NCBI GenBank assembly: GCA_022410635.1
Contig: JAJVDF010000135.1
Location: 436,734-500,733, forward strand
DNA: 64,000 nt
Source of the DNA: Tretioscincus oriximinensis
Lineage: Eukaryota > Chordata > Lepidosauria > Squamata > Gymnophthalmidae
Direction of reading: 5' to 3'
The stretch's first letter is position 1. The number at the start of each line of letters is the position of its first letter. The notes under the pieces are model-generated. The model did not search any database and was not told where the DNA came from. It saw only the letters and a program-made list of their open reading frames with translations. Below, one piece after another: positions 1 to 12,769 of this stretch. The position numbers were made by a program, and so were the translations under genes.

Positions 1-850
1 AGTAGTCTTTCAGGATTAACATATTTGGTAACTAAGATTGTGCTATCATCAGGTGTTAACAAGGTTATGTAAGATCACAGAGTTATAGTGTACAGTATAT
101 GGCATGGTCAGATTCAGATATTTTCCATAGTCCTTTTATTATATTTTACTGTGCTTCAGAACAGAACTCACATGTCAATAATTTTCAACAAGTTTTATAC
201 AAGCTTCTGTTTTTTTTTTTACAAAGCCTCATTACCTAGTTGGGCCATCAAAATAAGGCTTCACTGTTCAACTACAGTCATTTCCCCTCCCCCACTAAAT
301 CAAAAGTTTGTTTCATTTCCTTCTCTATCTATTATTGACAAGCTGTCTTATTAATAGTAATGCTTGTAATGCTTAAATTCAGCCTAAAATTTATACCAAC
401 CAAATATGTCTTCCTTTCCGAAATACACTGAGTGCAATGGGAGGAAAGATAATAATTTCCATGTATGCATTGTATACAACCGATTACTGCTTTGTTGAGC
501 TATTTCTTTTCATAATATAGAGTACATTTTTGTATAGACAAATAAACACTCTTTGTTTCCATGGAGATACAAAACAGGTTCTTGGTTGGATTTTTCTGTT
601 TTCTTTCTTTTTTGGTAACGTGAACTACTTTTGTCCCTAGATGCCCCTGCAAATGATATTTTCAGCTGCTTATAAAGAAGGGTAATGGGGACTCTTCCAT
701 CAGAAATCAGAAGGATGTGTCTTAGTGTGGGATTGGTGTGGAAATCATTGGCATTTTTAATCCTTATGTTGCTCATGTAATAGTAATATGAGGGCAACAG
801 TATAGGCAATGTGAAATTGGTACATGAGAAATTTTGGGCTTTCTTCATTG
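1..850. other. Unique AT-rich sequence, no feature seen
   Basis: Only short open frames occur here, with no recognisable domain, splice-flanked exon or repeat. A pyrimidine-rich tract lies near 210-220. I see nothing that can be annotated. Confidence 0.5.
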
Positions 851-922
851 GGTCTCATTCCAGATTATATACAGAATAGGACCAACTATCTGCATGCTAG
901 TTCAAGCAACAGAAGGGCCTGA
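851..922 (+). repeat. Short dispersed repeat, copy 1 of 2
   Basis: This stretch of about 72 bases is clearly related to 21730-21802. Both contain 'ttccagattatat' and, a little further on, 'ctatctgcatgctagttcaa', then a 'gccctga/gggcctga' block. The flanks on both sides are unrelated, so the two are copies of a dispersed element rather than a segmental duplication. I do not recognise the family and see no coding capacity or clear terminal repeats. Confidence 0.55.
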
Positions 923-1314
923 GCAGTGACTGCCATAGCTTGTACTAGCTTATAAACAGCAATTTTGTGTTTTGGCTATGATCTGGAATAAAGTCCAGTG
1001 AAGAACAAGCCTTTGTCAAGATTTGTACAAGTAGGAACCAACCTTCAGAAGATGGAAGTGGATTGACAACTAACTGCCCCTGTTTTCTACAATTAACAGA
1101 AGGTCACCTTTAGTTTCAAGGCAATGTCTGATTGACACTGAGCCAATAGGTTCATCCAGTTTATCTACAAAGTGGCAGAGAATTGTGACATCTTCTGTAG
1201 CTCATATTCACATACAGTGCGGATATAACTTTTATTAACTATTTCTATTGGTCAACATTTTCAGATTCAGAGGCATCCCCACCTTAAATTGGTCTCTGTA
1301 ATTAACATTTTTAG
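923..1314. other. Unique sequence, no feature seen
   Basis: Ordinary AT-rich sequence without recognisable coding or repeat signatures. Confidence 0.4.
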
Positions 1315-1424
1315 ATGGGGTTGTTTTTAATATGCTTTGTTTTTATTGTTAACCACCCCGAGACTTTTGGGTATAGGGCGGAATAAAAATGTAAATAAAT
1401 AAATAAAAATAAATAAATAAATAA
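1315..1424 (+). repeat. L2-type LINE 3' tail (or SINE using it)
   Basis: A T-rich lead-in is followed by 'ccgagacttttgggtatagg', a short GC block and an AAAT-type microsatellite ending at about 1424. This is the same 3' terminus that ends the coding L2-type copy on the minus strand at 55808-56500. Only the tail is present, so it is either a strongly 5'-truncated LINE or a SINE that borrowed the LINE's tail. Confidence 0.7.
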
Positions 1425-1429
1425 ACATT

Positions 1430-2616
1430 CTGGCTTTTGCTGGTGTTTTATGTACTCAGGTCAGAGTAAATATGCAAAACATGTCACCTTTTTCCAAAGA
1501 TTTGATTTTTTTTCTTTGGGGGGAGGAGGGTTTGGTGGAGGAAGTGTCTTATATTTTGAAGCTGGTCTTGAGATTATCCATTTGCTGTGATAAAGTTTGA
1601 AGGACAGGAAGACCTGGATTGCTAAATAGAATTGTTGCTGAATTGTGCACAAATAGTATATTTACAATAGTGATTGATAAAGTGGCAGGAAGCTATCTAA
1701 AGTATTTCACTATGTTTTATTTATTTATTTCTATCTAATGTTCTTTTTAAAAAATAGCCTATTGAGATTAATGGCATTGAAACTCAGCTCAGCGTTTATT
1801 TGGTCTGGTATAGAATTTTCTGAAGAAATGGGGTTTTTCCTGTGTGCATTTTGCAGGTGGCAGGAGTTTTGAGAGAAAATTGCCCAGCAGCTAGTAGCAC
1901 ACAATGTAAAAAGGTATTCACTGCCATCTAGCAAGTAGTGATGAAATAGAATTAGGAGTCAGAGGGATAAAAGCTATTCCCTGAAACCAATGAACTGTAA
2001 AAACCCAGATGCAATAACTAACAAACTATTGTTTGGGTGCCATCACCATCTCCAAATATTTGCAAGGAAATAGTCATGTTCGTCTGGATTCAGAATATCT
2101 AGTGAGGGGGTCTCATAGTATCTTGGAGACTAACAACAAACAATACAGATAGACAGCTATCTACTGCTGTATCTTGGGCAATATCAAACAATAGTAAGAA
2201 ACCTGTATCAGATCATTGTAAGCTTTTCTAAATATGAAACATAATCAGCTAATATGATCAGTCAAAATGGCAGCTACAGCCAATGTGCCTCAATTCAGCC
2301 AGAAGTTCCTCCACTTGCTGAAGGCTTGCTCAGCTTTCTATGAAATCCGTGGCTTTCAGTTTCTGGGTATACTAATCCTTGTTGGCCATCACTGAGTTTG
2401 GTTTCATCATAATTTGCCTGTCATTTATCATCATATATCCACTTGATTTTATACATCTATTGAAAGAAAACAAAGTAGCATGTCACAGAAGATTGAGTCC
2501 CAAGAAAGATCTACTTGGCAAAGATTCATTCAGGGTTTCTTTTGTTTGCGATATATTGTATATCATCATCAAAGACAAAAGGTATTTTAATGAGGATTCC
2601 ATATAGCACGATTCAA
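1430..2616. other. Unique AT-rich sequence
   Basis: No gene seen. At about 2110-2160 a phrase 'ggagactaacaacaa' faintly recalls Penelope terminal-repeat sequence but is too short to annotate. Confidence 0.35.
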
Positions 2617-2725
2617 AGTAGCTGTGTTATTCTGGATCAGTATTATTAGAAAGATGGTCTACATGTAGTAACCCATGGGAGACTAACAGAAAGAAAAAAG
2701 CTGGTATCATAAGGTTTCAAATATT
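2617..2725 (-). mobile_element. Decayed Penelope-like terminal repeat fragment
   Basis: The order 'tagctgtgttattctgg', then 'agaaag', then 'gagactaaca', then 'ggtatcataaggttt' follows the order of the better-preserved Penelope pseudo-LTR at 7001-7108 ('agccgtgttagtctagc', 'agaaag', 'gagactaact', 'ggcataagcttt'). It is therefore read as an old copy in the same (minus) orientation. It is heavily diverged and has no coding sequence. Confidence 0.5.
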
Positions 2726-5700
2726 CTGTCCTATCTAGATGTCAACCAAAGTTGTATTTCCAAATGACACTGACAACTTTGTAATTATTGCTTGCTGATT
2801 AAAAGGCTGGACAACAGTGTGGCAACCACAAGATGAAGGCAAGTGCTCACTTCCATTTAGCACTGCATAGCAGAAGTGACTGATAATGTGCACAGTTCAT
2901 GCAGTCTTCATTTCTAGGCTCTGCTCATGAATGCTACCTCTTGGAATAATGACAACATCCAGAAGCAACAGACTGATGGGTGACTGCCTGCTCTCCTTTG
3001 TGCTGCAGTAGGCAAAAAGTATTTTGAGAATTCTTTTTCCCATTATAATTTGTAGAACAACATTGGAGGTTATTGTGCTGCTATAGTATCATTTCCACTG
3101 AGCTGTGGGGCAAGCCCACCACATAGCCCATGTCTTGGCTATGGCTCTTAAAATACCCTATTTGGATGAGTCATTGCTTAGGCACTTGGTAGTCTACAAG
3201 AGAATAGTGGTAATCCAGATAAAATCTGTACTAAGAGCTTTAGTAGTAGAGCTTTTGTGACAGTACTGTTTGTTCTGCAATAGGCAGTGGTGCATCAACA
3301 TATAGACTAGAACTGAGTAAGCATGGGTGTGGCTGCAAGGAACACATGTCGGATCTGCATTGTAGCATGTTTTGTCTCAGGTCTAATGTTAACCAATTTG
3401 CTTTGTAATATCATTACAAAGATAAATTCAGATCAAATGAATCTCAGTTTACTAATACTTTGTGTGGTAACCGCACAAAAGGCTTTAGGACCTTTCTTTA
3501 TTTTCCGTATTCCAGTTTATATCCTGGAATGGGCACCTGGCACAGGTTATGGTAGGGACTGACTGTTATTGTATGTGTATGACTGGCCTCAAGTACATAA
3601 TTTTTATTTTTTAAAATAAATTTTATAGAAACCTAATTCATATAATATCAAGGTTTTTCCTGACCAGCTTAATGGAGATTTATTTTCTTCATAAACATAA
3701 TTAATACTATACCAGAAAAACATTTTCTAATTTGTTGGCTTCTATAGAGATAGTTTCTACAATAATAAGATACAACAGTTAAAATGGAGGGTGTTATAAA
3801 TCAATAGATGATGTGGAACTGGTGGATTGAACACTCTAATCAGAAATGGTATTAATATATGAAAAAGCAGGAGGTGATCTAGAAAAAGTGAAAGCATAGT
3901 ACAAAGTTATTTAAATATTACTACTATGAAATTTTATGTATTATAATATCAATTATTTATTGTTTTGTTTGTTTATAAAGTGCCATCAACGTACATACAT
4001 ATACATAAAATGCAGCATCAGCAACAAATACAACAAAATAATACAAGTAATAACATCATTAAATTTAAAAATTTGTAGTAAATAGTAAAAGCTAATTAAA
4101 ACAAATTACTTTGTGACATCAAAGACCCTGGAAAATAGGCAAACAGGGATTTGAAATTTCCAGGCTGTTATTTCTTTAGCTATCCCTAAAGACGTAAGAG
4201 ATCTCTGTAATATTGCTAGGCCCTTTCTGCACATTACCAGCTTTAAAGCATTTTAATTAATATGGTTTGGGTTTAGGTAGCGTAGCTGCAGCCATACAAC
4301 ATTTTACTAAACAGCTTAATCCACATTAGAAGTGGAACCAACAAATACCAAATTGTTGTAACACATGACATCATAGTCAGTTACTTATTGCACCCAGTTG
4401 ACTTCAGTGCTGTCTTTGAGAACAAGCTGTGGCAACATTATCATTTCCTCTTCATTGCACAGATCTGTCCTATATGCAAACACAAAGCTACTAATGCATT
4501 TTCAATGGCAATATATAACATGTAGGACAGACATATCTGGTGTCCTATTTGTAAAGATTTAATGTAGATTAGCATTATCCCTATGCAGACAATGTGGGAC
4601 AGTGAACTCCCTAAAATGGATTATTAGGTCTCTGCAAATCTTTGGAAACAGAGAACAGGTTTTAACAGAAGAAATGAGAGCCAAGTGAGAGGGGATTTGT
4701 CTCGCAGGTAGGCTGATGAGATGTGAGGGTTTTCTATACACTCATAGTTTATTGATCAACAACAATTCACACAGTGGAACCAGCAAGGGGGGAAAGAAGG
4801 TAAAAATACAGTCAAAGCCTTCCTTATTCTCCACCCCAATCCCTGTGTCTGTTTCTATTCCATGGTATTGGAAAATTGGAAGAAAAGGGAGGGGGCAAAG
4901 ATATCACACATGGCTGTAAACCTGAGTTAGCAGTCTTTGTCATTCCAACATTCTGCTGCTTGTCTCACTCTTTAAGCAAAATTTGCTTGACCAGATGCTA
5001 TGTTTAGAACCCTCTCAGGTACATAGAGGTCCACACCACTATCAACAGAAACATCTTCCTAACAGACTTAAGCTGACGAAGCAACACAGCATAGCTAGGA
5101 TTTGTTAATATGCTCTTATATATTAATATACCTCATGATGAAATTTCATCAAACTGCAGTCTATTTGTAAGGAATCTTGCCACAGGGACATTCTGTTTTA
5201 GGACACTCCATGCAAAATGTCTTTTGCAGAATACATATTGTGTGATTTTTTTTAAAGGAATCCTGTATTACATGTACACACAGCACAATTTTACTGTTGG
5301 GCATTAGCATTTCAAACAACTAAAGCAACATAAACAGGGGTCACACAGTATTAGATACTGAAAAGGAGGTCTGGCTTGAACAAGAATGGTTGCTAGAGAA
5401 GTTCTTCACCATACACAAAGCTAGTCAGCCTCTAGGATGTGCCCAGATTGTCTCATCATTAGAGCAGATGCTTCCTACATAGTTTTAGAATCAGCTTTCA
5501 GCTACGAAACAAATTTTGCTAATTTAAGAATAGTGGCAACTAGTTTGTTAATGTCCTCTTATGGCTACTGAAATTCACAACACTATTACTACTTTATTGA
5601 ATGCACTTTTATCCTGTCCTTAAAAAGACTTTCAGAGAGGCATACAAAATATGATGCCAGACAAACTCTCTACCCTTGGATTTATAATACGAAAAGGGAG

Positions 5701-6987
5701 GGAAAAGGAGTAGGCAGTTGAAGGAAGAATTCTGAGACATACATAATAATGGACTGTTTAGTAATGAGCTTGAATAGCTTCAAAAAGAAAAATAAGTATT
5801 TCTTTTCCTCAACGAAAGAAGCCCTTTTCAGGAGTAAATTCACACAGAGTGTAAATTGTTTGATTTAATTAATGTTTGTGAGCAGAAGATTGTTCAGTTT
5901 GATTGAATTTGAACCACTGCATGTTTAATTTGATGCAAAAAAGGAACAGTTTGAACACATTTATGAATAAGAACACTTTAAAGGAATCTGAAGTTGTTTC
6001 CTAAGGGTAGTGTAGATAGAGAAGAGTGCTACTCTGTCTCTTAGTTTAACAGAATAACTGCTCTGGATAGAAGCTGAGAGAGGAATCTAATGATAGCACT
6101 CAGCAGGAAGTCAGATAGAGTCTCCTAGTAAGGCCATCTTACCTTCCTGTTCTTTATCCAGGTGATAGAATGTGACTGAATTCTGGGGGGGGGACTCTTT
6201 TTCTCTCTCTTAATTTTAAAGACCCATCAGTAGTGTTTTGTGAATGCTAGCACATGTCTCCAAAACAGTAATATGTAGGGTTTACCATCAGTATCCTGTA
6301 CTCCATAAGAATTTGGTTCTGCAAAGGCCTTTCATGCTTAAAATTAGAAATCCAATTTAAGGACTTTTCTAGTCATTTTGGCAGTGTCAATCTGGTTCAG
6401 ATCTGTACTAAGAGCTCCTTAAAACAAATTAGTGAATCACTTTAATTAGGACTATATCCATGCTAACATCTCCTAATCTGGATCAAGCAGCAGTACAGCT
6501 GCATGAATGGATTCATGTGAGCATAGGCATGGCTTCAAGAACTATTCCCCTTTCAAAAAACACAGATTGTTTTACAGTCATAAATGTAATAGGCAACATT
6601 AATAAGCTCAATTTTAGATCTATATTTATTGCAATTAAACCATTATCCGGCATTGAGTGGTAAAAGAGGCAGGCAAGCTTCTTTGTTGATAAACAGCGAC
6701 AGGTTGCCATTTCTCAGAATGGAACTGCTCTAATTTCTTCCACTGGCAATCAATTAAAATTCAGTTCTGTAATTAAACTTCCACAAACTCAGTTGTGTGA
6801 TAGTATGTAAATTTTGCGAGTCATGCTTGTTTATCCCAGCAGTGTCATGAAAATGACTAAAACACATGCTTTTAGATATGCTGAAGTACTGTATTAGTTT
6901 AGATCATATTACTAAAACATACTACATTTGAGCAGCTGTCTTATAGGTAGAACTAAAGGCATATATTGCTAACCAGAAAACATTGAA
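2726..6987. other. Long gene-free stretch with faint LINE relics
   Basis: No exon is recognisable over 4.2 kb. About 3955-4060 ('tttgtttataaagtgccatc' followed by A-rich sequence) and 5590-5700 ('ttttatcctgtccttaaaaa') look like decayed antisense LINE/SINE 3' ends of the type common in reptiles, but neither can be assigned. About 6690-6900, with several homeodomain-like TAATT/CAATTA words, resembles a conserved non-coding element in composition only. Confidence 0.35.
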
Positions 6988-7000
6988 CAGGAATTCAGCT

Positions 7001-7208
7001 TCAGAGAAATAGCCGTGTTAGTCTAGCAGAAAGTCCAGCAAAGGAGCTAGCAGCACTTTGAGACTAACTTGAGAAAAGTGGTTGGCATAAGCTTTCGTAG
7101 ACAGGTCTACTTCTTCAGATGCTTCAGATTATTTCTTTAGACCTGTCTACGAAAGCTTATGCCAACCACTTTTCTCAAGTTAGTCTCAAAGTGCTGCTAG
7201 CTCCTTTG
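7001..7208. mobile_element. Inverted Penelope-like pseudo-LTR pair (hairpin insertion)
   Basis: Arms at 7038-7108 and 7139-7209 are perfect reverse complements over 71 bases, with a 30-base loop. The left arm continues outward to 7001 with 'tcagagaaatagccgtgtta', which also ends the terminal repeat at 18899-19020. A perfect 13-base duplication, 'caggaattcagct', flanks the unit at 6988-7000 and 7209-7221. Variable-length target duplications and inverted pseudo-LTRs are typical of Penelope-like elements. No reverse transcriptase or GIY-YIG sequence is left. The absence of any arm mismatch argues for a recent insertion. Confidence 0.85.
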
Positions 7209-7221
7209 CAGGAATTCAGCT

Positions 7222-10200
7222 GACATCTGTATTGAATGAGTGAATTTTGGTATTGCTGTAATACACAATGCACTGAGATAATAAACTGATGCAAGACTAG
7301 CAAATGTCTAGCTCTTTGAATGTTACTATATAATTCACAGCAGCCCAGTCAGAGTGTCCAGTGACAAGAGGTCATGAGAGATGGCATAAATATATAATGT
7401 GGGCCACACATTATTAACTATAGGGTATAGATATTGGGGAAAAAAATCCCATTTTTAAAAATAACTTAATGGAACTGAAATCTACATATACTGAGTAAAA
7501 AACAAAAACCGGATGCTTTGAGCAATTGTTTTCTTAAAATAACCTATGCCCCTTGAGGTCAATGTCTCCTTCAGTGAGCAAATGCCAACTGTGTGAATAC
7601 CTAATACTGCCCCAGACTAGTATAGGTGAGGATGTGACAGATTCTAATATTGGGCTGCTTCCCTCTTTAGATATCTAATATCCTGAGTGCTGATGCAAAA
7701 CAAGATAGAGCTTTGCTTATGGACTTATGGGAAAGGAGATTGTGAACACTGGGGAGGAGTTGGCCTGCAATCAGTTGATAGAACTGATATCTAAATCTGT
7801 TAGGGAAAAAAAGATACCCAAATGCTTTGGCAACTTGGTTTTACAGACCCTTTGTGCCGATGACCTAGAGAAAACAGTTTAAGGGGAAGAAAATTAAAAA
7901 TGTGTATCTGGCCGAATGTAATTCATGTCTTGCTTAGTTTTCTGTCTGTTACTGGGGATTCTATATTATCAACATCAAGATTGACTTTAATTTTGTATAC
8001 ACCAGAGCATGCAGGCTCTAGAATTCAGGCTACAAGTATCACCTGTTTCATCTTCATTTTTATATAGCCTTTAAAAACAACATAAAAACTCTTCCAATAA
8101 CATTTTGGCTGGAAAATGGTTCAATGGGATATCTGCTCTTCTTGTAATGAATTGCTTAGATATGCTTGCAATTAGAAAGCTTTTACTAATATTCTCCCAG
8201 AAGGTAAGTTCTGACCTTTATATTAGAGGCTGTTCTTTTTGGTATACAGCAGGAGAAAGAGTGCTTTGAAACTAATTACATTTAAAATTATCAAACAAAA
8301 GGTGGAGATCCTTTTCAATCACTAGTTTTAAAACAGTATAGTATTAAAAGACCTTTGGGAAATGAGAAGATATTGTTTATCAGGGAAAGTAGAAAAATAA
8401 TGGGATAGGTTTAAGGCATCATCTGCATTCACCAGAAGGCTGACTGTTTGATCCAGTCCTATAACCTGAAAGCTTAATGTCTGTACATCCCACACTACTC
8501 AGCCTCCACAAACTCTGAAGCCACGGATAAAGTTCCACACCTGTAAAGTTTTCATAATCCCCATTAAGAGACACATGGACAATTTTTGTATTGGTTGGAA
8601 AATGAGGCAAATCATTACTGCCCCTTGCTTGCAGCAAATGAAGGCAGCAAACTCCCTTGGAATTCTTATAACACCATAGAAACTAACAAGAAAAAGACAG
8701 GCATGTCAACTTCATCAAATGCTAGCGAACAACTGCCTAGAGTCAGACTATTTGTAGCAAACTAGGTGATAGATGTGGATGTGATGGGTCAAAATCAAGA
8801 ACAGTGAAGGTAGCTAATCACTTATAGGCTAACATAGGTACTACTTTGAAACCTACTCTTGGAATTATTATTTTTATGACCTGCAAATAAGCTTCTTTCT
8901 GAGAGGGCTTGTATGTAACCCCTCGAGGTGGCCGGCAGGCTTCTGCAGTGAAATGCATTTGATGTATTCCTTGTGAAATACATCTGTACAATTTTGCATT
9001 TCTGTGAATAGGCTGCAGTTATTGACCATGACTCCACTGTGAGATGTCCAAGGGAAGCACCTTCATTTGATGGAGGTACCTTTTATGGCCGCAGCAAGGA
9101 GTTTCAAACTGGTATACNCCAAATATATTCACTTTTGTACCAGTTTAAATTCACATAGAGCAAAGATGTGCTCAGTTCAAACAGAAATGAATTTGAAAAT
9201 GAGTTTGTACACATTTCATCCTGATGTCTCCATTGCTGTTGCTATGACCGCAGATCTCAAGACAGCCTTCATGCTCATGGGGCATATTTTTGCCATACTG
9301 GTCACAAGAAGCAGCTTCAGAAGAAGAGAAGCAGAGCTACCTTTCCCACAGAGATTTGTATGCCTTTTGGAGGGGTACAGAAGTTCCTCTCTGCACTCAA
9401 GTTCCCCTTCAACAATGATTGCTTGAAAGACAGGCTTTGATGCTTTCCCAAAGAGTTGTAATCTTTAAGAAAAACAGCAACTGACATATTTTTCAGAATT
9501 TATTTTCTTTGTTACCTTCACAAGTATGAAGAAAAAAACAATAAAAAAGGCATGATATTAAAATCAAAGTTAATTAATTATATTTCTATCTACCCTATCC
9601 ACAAGAGCCCCTTGCAGGTCACAATAAAATACTTTGACAATATACAAGTGAGGGCATCTCAGAAGAGAAACCATGCATAACGTGGGGGCTAACACAGAAA
9701 AACCTCTCCTTATTCCCCACATGCATATACAAACTACTTTGCCACTAAATTAAAAAAAAAAGTGTTTTGATTTCAGTAAGGTACATTTCACCTAGTAAAG
9801 GGAAGCTGAGAACAGCAAATAAATGCCCTGCTCACTGGAAGTAAAGAAAAAGACCAGTCACAATTATTTACTGACATGAACAACAGAGTGACCTCCCTTG
9901 AGTTGTTTTTTTTAAAATATATTTTTTATTTTGAGAATCTTTTGTATATTTGTTCATCTGGAATAAAGAAGTAAAGTATTTTGATATTTAGAGACATAAT
10001 GCATTAACTATGCTAGCAGCATCATTGTTATAGTATGCCAAAATCCAAGGGAAGACCAACTGTTTGGAAAACAGAGAACTGCAAGTTTGAGCATTGGCAT
10101 TTTAGATAATATGTGGTGTATCTATCAAGTAACTGCTCACCTTTGGGGATCTCAGCCAGTTTTATCTCCTACTGTAGCCATTTCTGATTCTTAAAAGATG

Positions 10201-12699
10201 GTAGGACTCTAAAAAAAATCCTCATGGAAGCAAATGGTTGAGGAATGATGAAATGAGTTTGAGGAGGATTTTATCTCAGCATTAGTATTCCACTGTCTTC
10301 TAGCATTTCCCAAAAATTATACGGCACATTTGCATACCACAGCAGTCCTGTCTGTTTGCTTAGAGTGCCAGTCATTATTTCTCACATCAACTGCCTTTGT
10401 TCGATTTCCTCCTTTCTGCTCTTTTTAAATGTCGTTGCCAATCAATCCTGACAGCAAGATATTTTTGTGTACTAATTTTTTTCATGCTGTGTGTTTTATC
10501 CTGGGTTGTTAAAAACAACCTCTTGTTTTCACATCAACTTTTGAATAACAGACCATTGGATGCAGTATAGCACTAAACATCTACAAAGTGGTTTTACATC
10601 CTTGCAACAGTTGTAACAACAGAGAGAGAAGATAAAATTATCTTAGCCATGCCTTTGCCTCTTTTCAATAACTACAATCCAATTATTTCCTCAAAATATT
10701 AAAAAAAATAGTAATATGTCATTGAAGACAGGAATTCTTAGATGGGTGAGGTCTATCTAGTAAGGTGTTGTTCTGACATGTACTTTTAACCCATCTTCAA
10801 ACTGAACAACAGGATTAAACTAGTAAAAAACAATTATTTCTCCCCCTTATTTACTCCCTCTTGTGAGTTGTAATAGAAATAGATACTCATCCATCATGCA
10901 GTTGTAAATGTCTGGAAGAGTCAATGCATGGAATTGGAAGCAGTTCTGCAATATATGCATGAATCAATATATGCATGAATAACAAACTTTTTAATATTGT
11001 ATAACACCTTCTGAAAGACAAAACATGGGGGAAACTTCAGCAAATTTGCATGGCTTGTTTCATAATGGGCCTAGATATTCCAGCCTCATGGTGCTGTATC
11101 TTGTAGGAATCCAAGATGATGTAAGGCTAGGGAAAAAGGGTTTGCATCAACTATCAATACAAAGATTACTGGCCAAATATGCAAATGGGTAAGTGCTTCA
11201 CTAAACCGTTCATAATTTAAATGTTTCAATTCAGGATTGATCCATTTTGTTATAAGCAGTGTCAATATGAGCTTGAGGAGAATTATAACTCTGTAATAAC
11301 TTGCCAATCATAAATTCTATAAACGTTGACCTCTGATATAATTTCCTCTTAACTGTCTTATACTGCTGCTCTTTAAATTTAATTATAAAAAGGGGAAAAA
11401 AGGGATGGAAGCATGCTAGTTTTCCTGTCTTAAAATTTAAGATTGTGGCAAATTAAAATACAGTTTCTCTATTGATAATGATCATTATGCCAGGATTTCT
11501 TCATTTCTGACCCTCCAAGTATTCCTAAACTACATCTCCCAGCATCCCACTTTCATTATTAGTACCTGAAGGACCTCAGGTAAGTAGTCATAGTTTAAGG
11601 TTATAATACATTCTCTGATTCAGAGCAACGAAAGTGATGAGCATAAAGGTAGAACCAGAAACCAGTTTTTATCCTAACAGCAGGTTCATTCTTCCCTCAT
11701 CAAGTTCTGATTGTGCTGGCTGAAAAAAAGCTATCATTGAGATTCCATAATTAACCTTTAAATTATGCCCCACTTATGTAATAAGTAATTTTTTAAAAAA
11801 AATCTCCAGTGTTGTTCAAAAATTTTTAGGCATTCAGTTCAATTAGTCAATAACTGAGTGAAATGTTTGTTTAGTTCCAGTATAGTGCCAATTATGAATA
11901 GTTGTTATATGACATCTGGTAGTTAGGGACTCAGATTGGGTGAATAAATTTGTATCAAAATGTATGGCAAAAAAAAATGCCTGAAATTCAACTCATATAA
12001 AAAATAACCTAATTCAGTAATAGTAATGAAGAAAGAAGTGCTTTTGGAAATCTGGGCAATAATGTTAGTAAGGCCTGAAGGGCTTTTCCTCACATGTTGG
12101 TAGGAATTAGTTGCTTAGAACCGTTTCCATAAGCTGGTGAGGCGAATTAGTTGTAATAGATCTCTAAAATGTATTATGGAGGCATGCACAAACAAGACCC
12201 CAGTTTGGCACACCTCTAGTATGCATGTTCCTTTCTTTGGATTTTACCATATACTTGAAGCCATAAGAAAGGTAGGAAGGTATGAGAGAGAATTAGGCAA
12301 TGAGTGAATGTAAAGAAGCCAGGAAAGTTTCATTGTATAACACCACTATATTCAATACTGTATGGAAAGGCTGTATAAACTATATATTTTTGACTTGAAC
12401 TGCATCCAGGCATTACTTTCTAATCCTGCTATAGGTGGGTAGCCCAGAATAAATCTGTCTAGATAGTGCAATTCCAAATATAGTGGAATAAGTAAGTGAT
12501 AACTGGCTGTAACTTCAGTTCATCCAAACACAGATCAAATTAATGGAGGCAGCAGCATGAGATTTGAACTATGGCTAGATCTACACCTTGCTATGATTTA
12601 AGGTGAAAAATGTCAAGGCAACAAGCAGACTGAATACCTTACAATCATGCATGCACAGAGCCAGAAGTGAGTGACTTTTTGCCATATTTCACATCCTGC
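7222..12699. other. Long gene-free stretch
   Basis: No exon or well-preserved repeat is recognised. The 119-codon frame at 9067-9426 (with one ambiguous base at 9118) has no motif I know and sits among equally long chance frames, so it is not called a gene. 10380-10500 looks compositionally like conserved non-coding DNA. Confidence 0.35.
11529..11547 (+). promoter_or_regulatory. ZNF143/Staf-like motif
   Basis: The 19-mer 'actacatctcccagcatcc' closely follows the known ZNF143 (Staf) recognition sequence, ACTACA-ATTCCCAG-ATGC type. In reptile and mammal genomes this motif is often carried by dispersed repeats, and no promoter or transcription start is visible around it, so function is doubtful. 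Confidence 0.35.
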
Positions 12700-12769
12700 A
12701 TCATCATCATTATTGTTCTTCGGGTATAGGGCAGCATAAAAGTACAAATAAATAAATAAATAAATAATG
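12700..12769 (+). repeat. L2-type LINE 3' tail
   Basis: 'ttcttcgggtatagggcagc' followed by an (AAAT)n run is the same 3' terminus as at 1315-1424, 32770-32848 and 47678-47785. No coding sequence precedes it. Confidence 0.65.

Noticed and set aside
9067..9426. 119-codon open frame as a possible gene
   Set aside because: No recognisable motif, an ambiguous base inside, no splice or promoter context, and a length expected by chance in 64 kb.
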